Source of the DNA: Algoriphagus ornithinivorans
GTDB taxonomy: Bacteria; Bacteroidota; Bacteroidia; Cytophagales; Cyclobacteriaceae
Direction of reading: 5' to 3'
DNA: 63,121 bases
NCBI RefSeq assembly: GCF_900115305.1
Contig: NZ_FOVW01000012.1
Location: 1-63,121 of the forward strand
Shown here: positions 27,227-35,426 of the stretch, one piece after another
Layout of the letters: each line of letters opens with the position of its first letter
How positions within the stretch are numbered: position 1 is the first letter of the stretch
Position numbers and translations under genes: made by a program
Notes under the pieces: model-generated
Told to the model about the DNA's origin: nothing
Seen by the model: only the letters and a program-made list of their open reading frames with translations
Databases searched by the model: none

Positions 27227-27640
27227 ATGCGCCACTCACACTCAGACATATGGACGCATTTGGTTTTTAGTACCAAAGGTCACAAACCCTCAATAGATTC
27301 ACTAAAAGTGGATATAATCAAACAAGGGCTTGGGGATTTCATCGCGTCTATTCCAGATCAACATGGCACTTTTTGTGTTCTCGTAGATCATTTTCACATG
27401 TTAATCAAGCTGCCAGAGAACCTTTCAGTCAATCAACTAGCAGAACAGATTCAAGAATTGATTTCGCAGCGTTTAAGACAAGAAGGGTTCGATCCAGATA
27501 CTTTAGAATGGGATAGTGATTACCATGCGCACTCTGTTAGTTTGAATCGCCTTTCCATGGAAAAAAGTCTGATCGAAAGGCAAGACATTAAGCACAAGGA
27601 AATTTCTTTGAAAGAGGAATTGAAATTTTTGGGCTTATAA
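27227..27640 (+). CDS. IS200/IS605 TnpA-like protein lacking the catalytic tyrosine
   Basis: A 137-residue Y1/HUH protein. It shows the IS200 transposase layout: DIWTHLVFSTKGHKPSI at the start, H55-F-H57 in LVDHFHMLIKLP, WDSDYHAHSVS, and a tail ISLKEELKFLGL like that of IS200 TnpA. Where the family has Y-I-x-N-Q the sequence is L115-I-E-R-Q, so the nucleophile is lost while the metal-binding HUH pair is kept. No tnpB, subterminal hairpins or REP palindromes are visible next to it. It may be a decaying relic or a repurposed DNA-binding protein. An intact frame favours the latter weakly. Confidence 0.82.
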   Translation: MRHSHSDIWTHLVFSTKGHKPSIDSLKVDIIKQGLGDFIASIPDQHGTFCVLVDHFHMLIKLPENLSVNQLAEQIQELISQRLRQEGFDPDTLEWDSDYHAHSVSLNRLSMEKSLIERQDIKHKEISLKEELKFLGL

Positions 27641-27668
27641 AAAAAAGGCTGGTCTATTAACCAGCCTT
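27639..27668. terminator. Bidirectional terminator between the TnpA-like gene and hmgA
   Basis: AAGGCTGG (27645-27652) pairs with CCAGCCTT (27661-27668); A-run before and T-containing sequence after. It serves both convergent genes. Confidence 0.85.
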
Positions 27669-27674
27669 CAATTT

Positions 27675-28838
27675 TTATTCCGACCAACTCATCGGGTAGT
27701 TTTTATCAACAAACTCCAATGCATCCGTGGTTATTTGCAGTGGTTTAAAGGTATCTAACATTACTGCATATTCTTCTGTGGATTTAGCGCCAATCGATTT
27801 CTCAACTGTTCCTGGATGAGGTCCATGCGGTAAACCTCCCATGTGAATTGTAAATGAACCTCTGTCAATGCCTTTTCTACTCATAAACTCTCCTTCGGCA
27901 TAATATAAGACCTCATCAGAATCGATATTTGAATGATTATATGGTGCCGGAATTGCTAATGGATGGTAATCAAACAATCTCGGCACGAAGGAACAAATCA
28001 CAAAACCCCAAGCTTGGAATGTCTGGTGTACGGGTGGTGGCTGATGGATTCTACCTGTTATAGGTTCGAAATCATAAATAGACAATGCATAAGGATAGAG
28101 ATACCCATCCCAACCTACGATATCCAATGGACTGTGATTGTATGAATAATGATGAAGCATTCCCTGCTTTTTGATTTGAACAAGGTAATCTCCCTTTTCC
28201 TTTTCGATGTGAAGCTCATGGGGTGGGCGTATATCTCTTTCGCAGTAAGGTGAATGTTCCAACAATTGTCCTACTTCATTTCTGTAGCGTTTGACTGTCT
28301 CAATGGGTCCGTGTGATTCGATCACCAAAAGACGCAATGGACCTTCCTCTTTAAATTCAAGCCTGTAAATGGTTGTTCGAGGAATCACGATGTAATCACC
28401 TTTTCTCAATTCAAGTTTTCCGAATTGAGAATACATTACTCCTTCACCATCATGAATATATAACAGCTCATCTCCGTCAGCGTTCTTGAAATAATAATCC
28501 ATCTTACGCTTTTTGGGAGAGCATATTCCCATCATCACATCATTATTCATCATCAGCATCCTCCTGGCATCCAGGTAATCTTCACCTGTAAATTCAACTC
28601 CAGAAGTTTTTAGATGTGTTTGATTTAAACCATGTTGGTCAGCAACTTGCCATTTAAATGGCTTGGATTGACCTATGGATTTCACCTCATTTGGATTGTA
28701 AATGTGATATAAATTGGAATAGATTCCCGAAAAACCTTTAGAACTAACTAGCTCTTCCTTATACAAACTTCCATCCGGCTGTCTGAATTGAGTGTGTCTT
28801 TTTGGCGGAATAGATCCTAATCTGTAATAATATGCCAT
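27675..28838 (-). CDS. hmgA: Homogentisate 1,2-dioxygenase
   Basis: Opens the homogentisate ring to maleylacetoacetate in tyrosine/phenylalanine breakdown, using Fe(II). The 387-residue cupin protein begins MAYYYRLGSIPPKRHTQFR and has the family block SIYDFEPITGRIHQPPPVHQTF, with iron ligands expected in HPLAIPAPYNHSN and in the HMGGLPHGPHPG part. The rest of the tyrosine pathway is not in the window. It is monocistronic. Confidence 0.93.
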   Translation of the reverse strand: MAYYYRLGSIPPKRHTQFRQPDGSLYKEELVSSKGFSGIYSNLYHIYNPNEVKSIGQSKPFKWQVADQHGLNQTHLKTSGVEFTGEDYLDARRMLMMNNDVMMGICSPKKRKMDYYFKNADGDELLYIHDGEGVMYSQFGKLELRKGDYIVIPRTTIYRLEFKEEGPLRLLVIESHGPIETVKRYRNEVGQLLEHSPYCERDIRPPHELHIEKEKGDYLVQIKKQGMLHHYSYNHSPLDIVGWDGYLYPYALSIYDFEPITGRIHQPPPVHQTFQAWGFVICSFVPRLFDYHPLAIPAPYNHSNIDSDEVLYYAEGEFMSRKGIDRGSFTIHMGGLPHGPHPGTVEKSIGAKSTEEYAVMLDTFKPLQITTDALEFVDKNYPMSWSE

Positions 28839-28899
28839 GACTATTTGGGTTTATGAGGGCAAGTTACAATTGAATAATCAAGCTTGAAACTACCAGATA

Positions 28900-28931
28900 A
28901 AAAAAGGTCAGCTGAATATACAACTGACCTT
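28900..28931 (-). terminator. Terminator of the CsbD-like gene
   Basis: AGGTCAGCTG and CAACTGACCT form an imperfect stem (28905-28930). On the minus strand it is followed by a run of T. Confidence 0.75.
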
Positions 28932-28952
28932 CACCAAATTGGTTATCTTTGA

Positions 28953-29150
28953 TTAACTATTTTGAGAGTCTTCCTCAAAAATCATTTGTCTTAAATTCTC
29001 GATTTTTTCACCGGTCTTCTCTTGCAATAGCCCTAAAATCTCATCTTCCTGACCTTCTGTGAATTTTAAATCGTCGTCAGTAAGTTGGGCATATTTCTGC
29101 TTCAATTGACCTTTAACTTGATTCCAGTTTCCTTTAAGTTGCAATGACAT
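28953..29150 (-). CDS. CsbD family stress protein
   Basis: Start at the ATG at 29150 gives a 65-residue protein, MSLQLKGNWNQVKGQLKQKY, with the CsbD signature (G-N-W-x-Q-x-K-G-x-x-K-x-K-x-x-x-L-T-D-D-D-L). Further in-frame codons upstream encode an AT-rich stretch unlike the family. CsbD-like proteins are small, general-stress-induced and of unknown mechanism. Divergent from the GH16 gene across about 80 nt. Confidence 0.88.
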   Translation of the reverse strand: MSLQLKGNWNQVKGQLKQKYAQLTDDDLKFTEGQEDEILGLLQEKTGEKIENLRQMIFEEDSQNS

Positions 29151-29231
29151 AAAATAAATAGTTTTCGTTATAAAAAGATTACAATATATATAACGGAAAA
29201 TATGTAAAATAGTTTCATACCTAAATAGTAA

Positions 29232-30035
29232 ATGAAGAAACACATAATAAATCGACTTATCACATTAAACCTATTTTTCCTAATGTCCACTCAAGGTTTT
29301 AGCCAAAAATTACTTTGGAATGAAGAATTTAATTATGAAGGATTTCCTGCTGACATCAGCTGGTCTTATGATGTAGGAGACCATGGGTGGGGGAACAGAG
29401 AATTGCAATTTTACACCAAGGAGGAATTAAAAAACGCCAGAGTTGAAAATGGAAAATTGATCATTGAGGCACATAAAGATTCAGATTATCCCAAAGGTTA
29501 TACCTCTGCCCGATTAGTGAGTAAGAAAAAGGCTAGCTGGCAATATGGGTATATTGAAGTAAGGGCCAAACTACCAGAAGGAAAAGGTACATGGCCGGCA
29601 ATTTGGATGCTCGCAGATGAAAACCGCTACGGAGGCTGGCCAAAAAATGGAGAAATAGATATCATGGAACATGTAGGGTATGATCCGGGGGTTGTCCATG
29701 GGACAGTTCATACCGAATCCTTCAATCATGTCAAAGGCACTCAGAAGGGAGCTCAAAGGCAAGTTGACACATTCAATTCTGAATTCCATACATATGCAAT
29801 TGATTGGAGTGAAGAAAAGATAGACTTCTTTATTGATGATCAGCTTTACTTCACCTTTGAAAACACCGGAGGTGGGCCTGAAGAATGGCCATTTTCTCAG
29901 CCTTTCCATATTATTTTGAATATTGCTGTTGGAGGAAATTGGGGAGGAAAAGAGGGCGTAGATGCAAACATTTGGCCACAAAGAATGGAAATCGACTACA
30001 TTCGCGTCTATGAATACAAACCAACGCAAGAATAA
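29232..30035 (+). CDS. Secreted glycoside hydrolase family 16 (beta-glucanase/laminarinase type)
   Basis: A 267-residue protein with a signal peptide (MKKHIINRLITLNLFFLMSTQGFSQ). The GH16 catalytic motif is E141-I-D143-I-M-E146, preceded by GTWPAIWML and followed by AIDWSEEKIDFFID and NIAVGGNWGG. The extra M in E-I-D-I-M-E places it in the bacterial laminarinase/beta-1,3-glucanase type rather than the lichenase type (E-I-D-I-E). No carbohydrate-binding module is present, and no SusC/D pair is adjacent. Confidence 0.92.
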   Translation: MKKHIINRLITLNLFFLMSTQGFSQKLLWNEEFNYEGFPADISWSYDVGDHGWGNRELQFYTKEELKNARVENGKLIIEAHKDSDYPKGYTSARLVSKKKASWQYGYIEVRAKLPEGKGTWPAIWMLADENRYGGWPKNGEIDIMEHVGYDPGVVHGTVHTESFNHVKGTQKGAQRQVDTFNSEFHTYAIDWSEEKIDFFIDDQLYFTFENTGGGPEEWPFSQPFHIILNIAVGGNWGGKEGVDANIWPQRMEIDYIRVYEYKPTQE

Positions 30036-30110
30036 GACTGCTTAATTACTTGGGAAAATCTCGAACTTTTCCTAAAATGACAAATATAAATCGTTAGTGA
30101 TACTATCTCT

Positions 30111-30761
30111 ATGCAAGATTACTCCCTGAAAAGACGGAAAATGAGAGCCCTCCTCATCATAAGTGTCTTATTATTATTGATATATGCAAAAAATCTAATT
30201 GAGAGAAGGTCATTTAGGGATATAAGTTCCACATTTACCGAAGTCTACAATGACCGCTTATTAGTGGAGGGATATATTTTTCAGATTTCTGAAGGTCTCT
30301 TCCAGATACAAAAGTTAATTGACCATTGTAATTTGGACTATGATTATTCCAAAGTAATCGATGAAATTGAGTCCAATGAAAAGGCTATTCTCCAAATAGT
30401 GGAAGATTTTGAAAACACTAAACTAACGACTCAGGAATCTGAGCTTTTGGGAGATTTCAAAAAAATCATTGTCAATGATCTTAGCATCAAAAGCTACGAC
30501 TTGCTATATACAGACAGTGCAGGGGTGAATAGAAATCAGGTGAAGCTCTATGATCAAAAAATATCGCAAGCTAGGCGTGATTTGGATAACCTTAGTAAAA
30601 TTCAAATGGTCGAAGGAGAAAAATTAATCAGTAAAGCCAAGGTGATGATTAATCGTTCTCAAATCTGGGCTCAGTTTGAAGTAGCATTACTTATCATCTT
30701 AATTGTGGTATTATTTCTTTTGGTTTTTCGGAAATCAGAAGAAACGAAAGGAATGATATAA
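30111..30761 (+). CDS. Two-helix membrane protein with a periplasmic four-helix-bundle sensor-like domain
   Basis: A 216-residue protein. Transmembrane helices lie at about 12-26 (ALLIISVLLLLIYA) and 186-206 (FEVALLIILIVVLFLLVF), enclosing a helical domain of about 155 residues resembling the 4HB_MCP ligand-binding module. It ends 10 residues after the second helix, so no HAMP, kinase or methyl-accepting output domain is present. I do not recognise a named family. It stands alone between GH16 and a bidirectional terminator. Confidence 0.65.
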   Translation: MQDYSLKRRKMRALLIISVLLLLIYAKNLIERRSFRDISSTFTEVYNDRLLVEGYIFQISEGLFQIQKLIDHCNLDYDYSKVIDEIESNEKAILQIVEDFENTKLTTQESELLGDFKKIIVNDLSIKSYDLLYTDSAGVNRNQVKLYDQKISQARRDLDNLSKIQMVEGEKLISKAKVMINRSQIWAQFEVALLIILIVVLFLLVFRKSEETKGMI

Positions 30762-30791
30762 AAAAAGCCTGCTTCGAAGCAGGCTTTTTTA
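30761..30791. terminator. Bidirectional terminator
   Basis: AAAAGCCTGCTTCG and CGAAGCAGGCTTTT form a near-perfect hairpin with A/T flanks between two convergent genes. Confidence 0.9.
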
Positions 30792-30794
30792 TTT

Positions 30795-31355
30795 TTACCC
30801 TATTGCGTAGGCCTTATCGCCTTTATTGTAATCTATGCAGCCATCGTATCTTCCTGGCACTTCTACATAATTCAAGGCCTGAGTAGCTCCTATTTCAGAT
30901 GAGAAGTAACCCAAAACCGTCAAATCCCGAAGCATATTGATCACTTGAGGCTCTTTATTTTCTGAGGTTTTGTATTGCTCATATAAACCATTAAGGTAAG
31001 CCAGTCTGTCCTCTGCTGGAGCGCCTACAAAATCCGTCCCTTTTTCAGATTTAAACTCTTTGCGAATCATATTCAATCCGTCCACAAAGGCTTTTTGTTG
31101 GTCAGCATTATATGTATCCTTAACCATCATGACGATAAAGGAACCAATGCCAACTGCTTTGGCACCAGGGGTATCTGTCTCAGGAATAATTGTATCTCCC
31201 AATTCATCTAGGAATGTAATGTCGTCAGGACCGAAATTCAAGCCTTCAATTTGCTTATCAGGAGAACATCCAGTTAAGATGGCTGTTGCACCAACCATAG
31301 TCCCTCCCATCATCAATACGACGCTCTTCAACGCGTCTCTTCTATTCATAGTCAT
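30795..31355 (-). CDS. Gluconate 2-dehydrogenase subunit 3-like protein (Tat-type signal)
   Basis: A 186-residue protein beginning MTMNRRDALKSVVLMMGG, a Tat-like signal (N-R-R-D-A) that continues to a lipobox-like LTGC. The rest (FLDELGDTIIPETDTPGAKAVGIGSFI) matches gluconate_2-dh3, the small subunit that chaperones or exports GMC-type dehydrogenases. It starts 17 nt after the GMC gene and is its expected partner. Last gene of the leftward arm of the sugar-oxidation cluster. Confidence 0.9.
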   Translation of the reverse strand: MTMNRRDALKSVVLMMGGTMVGATAILTGCSPDKQIEGLNFGPDDITFLDELGDTIIPETDTPGAKAVGIGSFIVMMVKDTYNADQQKAFVDGLNMIRKEFKSEKGTDFVGAPAEDRLAYLNGLYEQYKTSENKEPQVINMLRDLTVLGYFSSEIGATQALNYVEVPGRYDGCIDYNKGDKAYAIG

Positions 31356-31372
31356 GTCTTTTTCTTTTAGAA

Positions 31373-33052
31373 TTAGAGATTACGCTTTTTCAACTCTTCC
31401 ACTGCAAAAGCAGCAGCCCTAGCCGTCATAGCCATATAAGTAAGTGAAGGGTTTTGTGCGGCAGCAGAAGTCATCGCAGCACCATCAGTCACGAATACAT
31501 TTTTCGCATCCCACACTTGGTTGTTCCCATTTAAAACAGAGGATTTTGGATCTCTACCCATCCTTGCTGTTCCCATTTCGTGGATACCTTGTCCAAAAGT
31601 ATAGCCTGAATCATAGGTTTGAACATCTTTAAAACCTGCTACTTCCAACATTTCAGCCGCATCCGCCATCATATCTTTTCGCATGTTTTTCTCATTCTCT
31701 TTGATCTCGGCATTCATCACCAATGCCTCCATGCCCCATTTATCTTTCACAGAATCACTCAATCGGATATGATTATCATGATAAGGAAGGATTTCTCCGA
31801 AAGCGGTGAACCCAATACTCCACGGTCCTGGTTCTGTCAAAGCTTCTTTCATAGGTGCCCCAAAGTTTAATTCAGCTACATCTCTATTCCATCCACTTCT
31901 ACTTGCACCTCCTTGGTATCCGAAACCTCTCAGGTAATCTCTTTTTTCTCCATTTAGGTTTCTAAATCTTGGGATATAAAGCCCAGTAGGTCTTCGACCA
32001 AAATAATATTTATCCTCATATCCATCGATCGTACCTCTGGCACCCAAACGGAAATGGTGATCCATTACATTGTGACCTAGTTCTCCTGAACTGGAACCTA
32101 ATCCGCCCGGCCAAATATCGGTAGCAGTTCTCATCAAAATTGCCGTTGAGTTGAAAGCTGAAGCACATAGGAAGATGATTTTTGCATCATACTCCACTGT
32201 TTGATTTGTTTCAGCATCTAGCACTTCTACTCCAGTGGCCTTCTGTGTGTCTTTATCATAAATCAATCTTCTGACAATAGACCATGGTCTTAGAGTCAAA
32301 TTACCGGTAGCTACTGCTGCTGGCAAAGTAGAGGCCTGAGTACTGAAATATCCTCCAAAAGGACATCCTAAAGAGCACTTATTTCTATATTGACAGCCTA
32401 CTCTTCCCGGTAATGGCTGGGTGATATTCGCCGGACGGCCCATGATCCAATGTCTAGCTCCCTTGTAATGAGCCTTGATTCTTTCTGCTGCATCCTTTTC
32501 GACACAGTTCATAGGCATAGGAGGCATAAACTCACCATCAGGGAGAATATCTAACCCATCCTTATTTCCGGAAATACCTGCGAATTTTTCTACATAAGAA
32601 TACCATGGAGCTAAATCCTTATATCTGATTGGCCAATCCACAGCGATTCCTTCTTTAGCATTTGCCTCAAAATCAACATCTGCCAATCTATAAGACTGTC
32701 TACCCCACAATAGAGAACGCCCACCTACTTGATATCCTCTGAACCAGGTAAAAGGCTTTTCTTCTACATAGGGAGAGTCACTTTCGTGAGCCCACCAGTC
32801 TAGATTTAATTCATTTAAAACATAATCCCTTCTTAGATTGGGATGATTCTCCAACATTTCTTGGGTTCTACGTCCTCTATGGGGAACTTCCCAAGGGGGA
32901 AGTGTGGCAGTCTTATAGTCCTTTACGTGCTCTACGTTAGGTCCCCTCTCCAGGAGCAATACTTTCAGCCCCTTCTCCGTCAGCTCTTTAGCAGCCCATC
33001 CGCCACTAATCCCTGACCCAACTACGATTGCATCATACGATTGATTTGCCAT
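31373..33052 (-). CDS. GMC family FAD-dependent oxidoreductase, large subunit
   Basis: A 559-residue flavoprotein. The FAD motif is VVGSGISGGWAAKELTEKG near the N-terminus; the C-terminal GMC domain has GIHEMGTARMGRDP and NPSLTYMAMTARAA. A cysteine group C-x5-C-x3-C occurs in CQYRNKCSLGC near residue 220, which may hold an iron-sulphur cluster as in some FAD sugar dehydrogenases. With the subunit 3-like protein and a cytochrome c in the same cluster, it resembles three-component periplasmic sugar or glycoside dehydrogenases (for example lactose/glucoside 3-dehydrogenases). The substrate cannot be read from the sequence. It has no signal of its own and may ride on the Tat subunit. Confidence 0.88.
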   Translation of the reverse strand: MANQSYDAIVVGSGISGGWAAKELTEKGLKVLLLERGPNVEHVKDYKTATLPPWEVPHRGRRTQEMLENHPNLRRDYVLNELNLDWWAHESDSPYVEEKPFTWFRGYQVGGRSLLWGRQSYRLADVDFEANAKEGIAVDWPIRYKDLAPWYSYVEKFAGISGNKDGLDILPDGEFMPPMPMNCVEKDAAERIKAHYKGARHWIMGRPANITQPLPGRVGCQYRNKCSLGCPFGGYFSTQASTLPAAVATGNLTLRPWSIVRRLIYDKDTQKATGVEVLDAETNQTVEYDAKIIFLCASAFNSTAILMRTATDIWPGGLGSSSGELGHNVMDHHFRLGARGTIDGYEDKYYFGRRPTGLYIPRFRNLNGEKRDYLRGFGYQGGASRSGWNRDVAELNFGAPMKEALTEPGPWSIGFTAFGEILPYHDNHIRLSDSVKDKWGMEALVMNAEIKENEKNMRKDMMADAAEMLEVAGFKDVQTYDSGYTFGQGIHEMGTARMGRDPKSSVLNGNNQVWDAKNVFVTDGAAMTSAAAQNPSLTYMAMTARAAAFAVEELKKRNL

Positions 33053-33078
33053 AAATATGGTTTTTTGGTTTATTAATT

Positions 33079-33957
33079 TTATACATCACAGACCTGAACC
33101 GCCTGGCCAAGCGCAGCAAGTTTATCTTCTGATTTTGGGATAAATTCATGTGAAACAAAGCCTTTATAGCCTGTTTCCACGATAGCCTTCATAATTGCCG
33201 GATAATAAATCTCCTGATTTTCATCCAACTCATTTCTTCCTGGATTTCCGGCTGTATGATAATGACCAAAGTATTGGTGGTTATTGCGAATGGTCCTTAT
33301 GACATCTCCTTCATCTATCTGCATATGATAGATATCATAGAGCAATTTAAAGTTCTCGCTATCCAATCTTTTGCAAAGCTCAACTCCCCAAGGAGATTTA
33401 TCACACATATAATCTTTGTGGTCCACTTTGCTATTCAATAATTCCATCTGAATGATTACCCCATGCTTTTCGGCTTCTGCCAAAACCTTTTTTAAGCCAG
33501 TGACACAATTTTCCAATCCAGTCTCATCATCCATACCTCTTCTATTTCCCGAAAAGGCAATTAGGTTTTTGAACCCATACTTAGCTACAATTGGAATGAT
33601 CTCTAAATAATTTTTCACCAATTGATCGTGAAACTTAGGATCGTTCCAGCCATCAGCAATGCTTATTTCTGCCCCATTACACATGGAGCATTCCAAGTCG
33701 TATTTTTTAAGGGTATCCCAAGTAGATGGTCCAATGATATCTATTCCTTTAATGCCTAAGCTTTTTGCTCCAACACAAAGCTCTTCCAGAGTCAACGGCC
33801 TCATAGACCAAAGACAAACACCATGGTTGATATTTCCTTTCAGAGGGAGATTTTTCTTTTCATTTAATTCGAAGGAACTGAGAGTGCCCAATGCAGCACC
33901 TCCCAACAAAACTTTCTTAAAGCTTTCCCTTCTTCCGGGATTAATAGGTTTGGACAT
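33079..33957 (-). CDS. Hydroxypyruvate isomerase-like TIM-barrel protein (Tat signal)
   Basis: A 292-residue xylose-isomerase-like TIM-barrel protein. The N-terminus MSKPINPGRRESFKKVLLGGAALG is a Tat-type signal (R-R-E-S-F-K). The barrel has metal-ligand segments MELLNSKVDH, LLYDIYHMQIDEGD, GHYHTAGNPGRNEL and GFVSHEFIP, as in hydroxypyruvate isomerases (Hyi). A periplasmic location would be unusual for Hyi itself, so the real substrate is probably an oxidised sugar. ATG overlaps the MFS stop (TAATG). Confidence 0.85.
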   Translation of the reverse strand: MSKPINPGRRESFKKVLLGGAALGTLSSFELNEKKNLPLKGNINHGVCLWSMRPLTLEELCVGAKSLGIKGIDIIGPSTWDTLKKYDLECSMCNGAEISIADGWNDPKFHDQLVKNYLEIIPIVAKYGFKNLIAFSGNRRGMDDETGLENCVTGLKKVLAEAEKHGVIIQMELLNSKVDHKDYMCDKSPWGVELCKRLDSENFKLLYDIYHMQIDEGDVIRTIRNNHQYFGHYHTAGNPGRNELDENQEIYYPAIMKAIVETGYKGFVSHEFIPKSEDKLAALGQAVQVCDV

Positions 33958-35189
33958 TAGAGGTTATTTTGAGGTTTAATTTTTTCATCCTTAAAAAGGA
34001 ACATGAAAAATAGTAAAACCAGAACTGAAATACCAGAAGGAATTAACCAAATAGACTTCCAGTCATGATTTCCTTCTGATAAAAGGTAAAAATCGGATAT
34101 GATGCCTGCGGCCCAAAAGCCAATCAGCATTCCAACTCCATAAGTAGCTAAGGTAATCAACCCCTGAGCAGAAGATTTGAATTTTTCCCCTGCATGAGCA
34201 TCGGTGTAAATCTGTCCACTGACAAAAAAGAAGTCATAACAAACACCATGAAGAGCTATTCCCACCAAAAGCATCCAAACGCCCTCATCCGCATTTCCAA
34301 AAGCAAAGAAAACATACCTCAATGCCCAGGCTAACATAGCTACAATTAATGTCTTTTTAATTCCGAATCTAGAGAAGAAAATGGGAAGGGCTAGCATGAA
34401 TAAGACCTCGGAAATCTGACCTATTGTCATTTTTCCAGTTGAGTTTTCTACTCCTATTTCTGTTAGAAAAGGACTGGCATTTTGATAATAAAATGCCAAT
34501 GGGATACAAATTAAGATGGAGGAAAGAAAGAATATGGCAAAATTTCTATCCTTCAGTAAGGATAATGCATCCAATCCTAAAACTTCCGAAAGTTTGAAAT
34601 CTCCCTCTGTTTTTGCTTTGGGAGGAGTATGAGGGAGTGTAAAACTGAAAATCCCCAAAATCAGCGAAACTATTGCCGCCATCAACCAGGTATTTTTCAG
34701 TAAACCATCAACCAATCCGGCCTGACTATCCCAGGCGAAAGCAGAAATTAATATGCCTGCAGCTATCCATCCAATAGTCCCCCAAACGCGGATCACGGAA
34801 AATTCTTTAGCCGGATTCAGCATTTGGTTGAATGAAATGGAATTGACCAAAGCCAGAGTAGGCATGAATAAAATCATGTAGGCTAATAGAATTGGAAAAA
34901 ACTCGCTAAAATCTTGGCTTTGGTATAGGAAATACATCAGGACAGCACCTATCAAATGAATAACTCCCAAAATTCTCTGCGCATGGAAATACCTGTCAGC
35001 TATCAGCCCCACCACAAAAGGGGCAATGATGGCCCCAAAGGATTGAGTGGAAAATGCCAAAGAAATCTCCTGATCTCTAGCGCCTAGATTCGCTCCTAAA
35101 AATGTCCCCATTGTAACATACCAAGACCCCCAGACAAAAAACTCGAGAAACATCATCAAGGACAATCGAACTTTAATCAAAGCTGCCAT
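33957..35189 (-). CDS. MFS transporter, nucleoside:H+ symporter (NupG-like) family
   Basis: A 410-residue protein with about 12 hydrophobic helices. The start MAALIKVRLSLMMFLEFFVWGSWYVT and VIRVWGTIGWIAAG match the Nuc_H_symport group, which in Bacteroidota often accompanies sugar-oxidation clusters. First gene of the leftward arm MFS-isomerase-GMC-subunit 3; overlaps the next gene by 1 nt. Likely imports the product of the periplasmic oxidation. Confidence 0.87.
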   Translation of the reverse strand: MAALIKVRLSLMMFLEFFVWGSWYVTMGTFLGANLGARDQEISLAFSTQSFGAIIAPFVVGLIADRYFHAQRILGVIHLIGAVLMYFLYQSQDFSEFFPILLAYMILFMPTLALVNSISFNQMLNPAKEFSVIRVWGTIGWIAAGILISAFAWDSQAGLVDGLLKNTWLMAAIVSLILGIFSFTLPHTPPKAKTEGDFKLSEVLGLDALSLLKDRNFAIFFLSSILICIPLAFYYQNASPFLTEIGVENSTGKMTIGQISEVLFMLALPIFFSRFGIKKTLIVAMLAWALRYVFFAFGNADEGVWMLLVGIALHGVCYDFFFVSGQIYTDAHAGEKFKSSAQGLITLATYGVGMLIGFWAAGIISDFYLLSEGNHDWKSIWLIPSGISVLVLLFFMFLFKDEKIKPQNNL

Positions 35190-35426
35190 ATACTGGGGGA
35201 TTTAGATGGAAATTGGGAGGATTGTTTAGAATTTGGGCTTTTTACCGTATTTTAAGCAAGTCCTTTGACTTTGTGAAATAAGGCGATTAAAAGTTTTGGC
35301 AAAGCCACTCATAACTTGATGCAACTACTGATCAATTAATCCTCTAATTCGGTCTAAGATGTGAGGATTTTTTGCACTAGAATCAATTATTTCAAGAAAA
35401 ATAACCTGAAAACCTACACCTGACCT

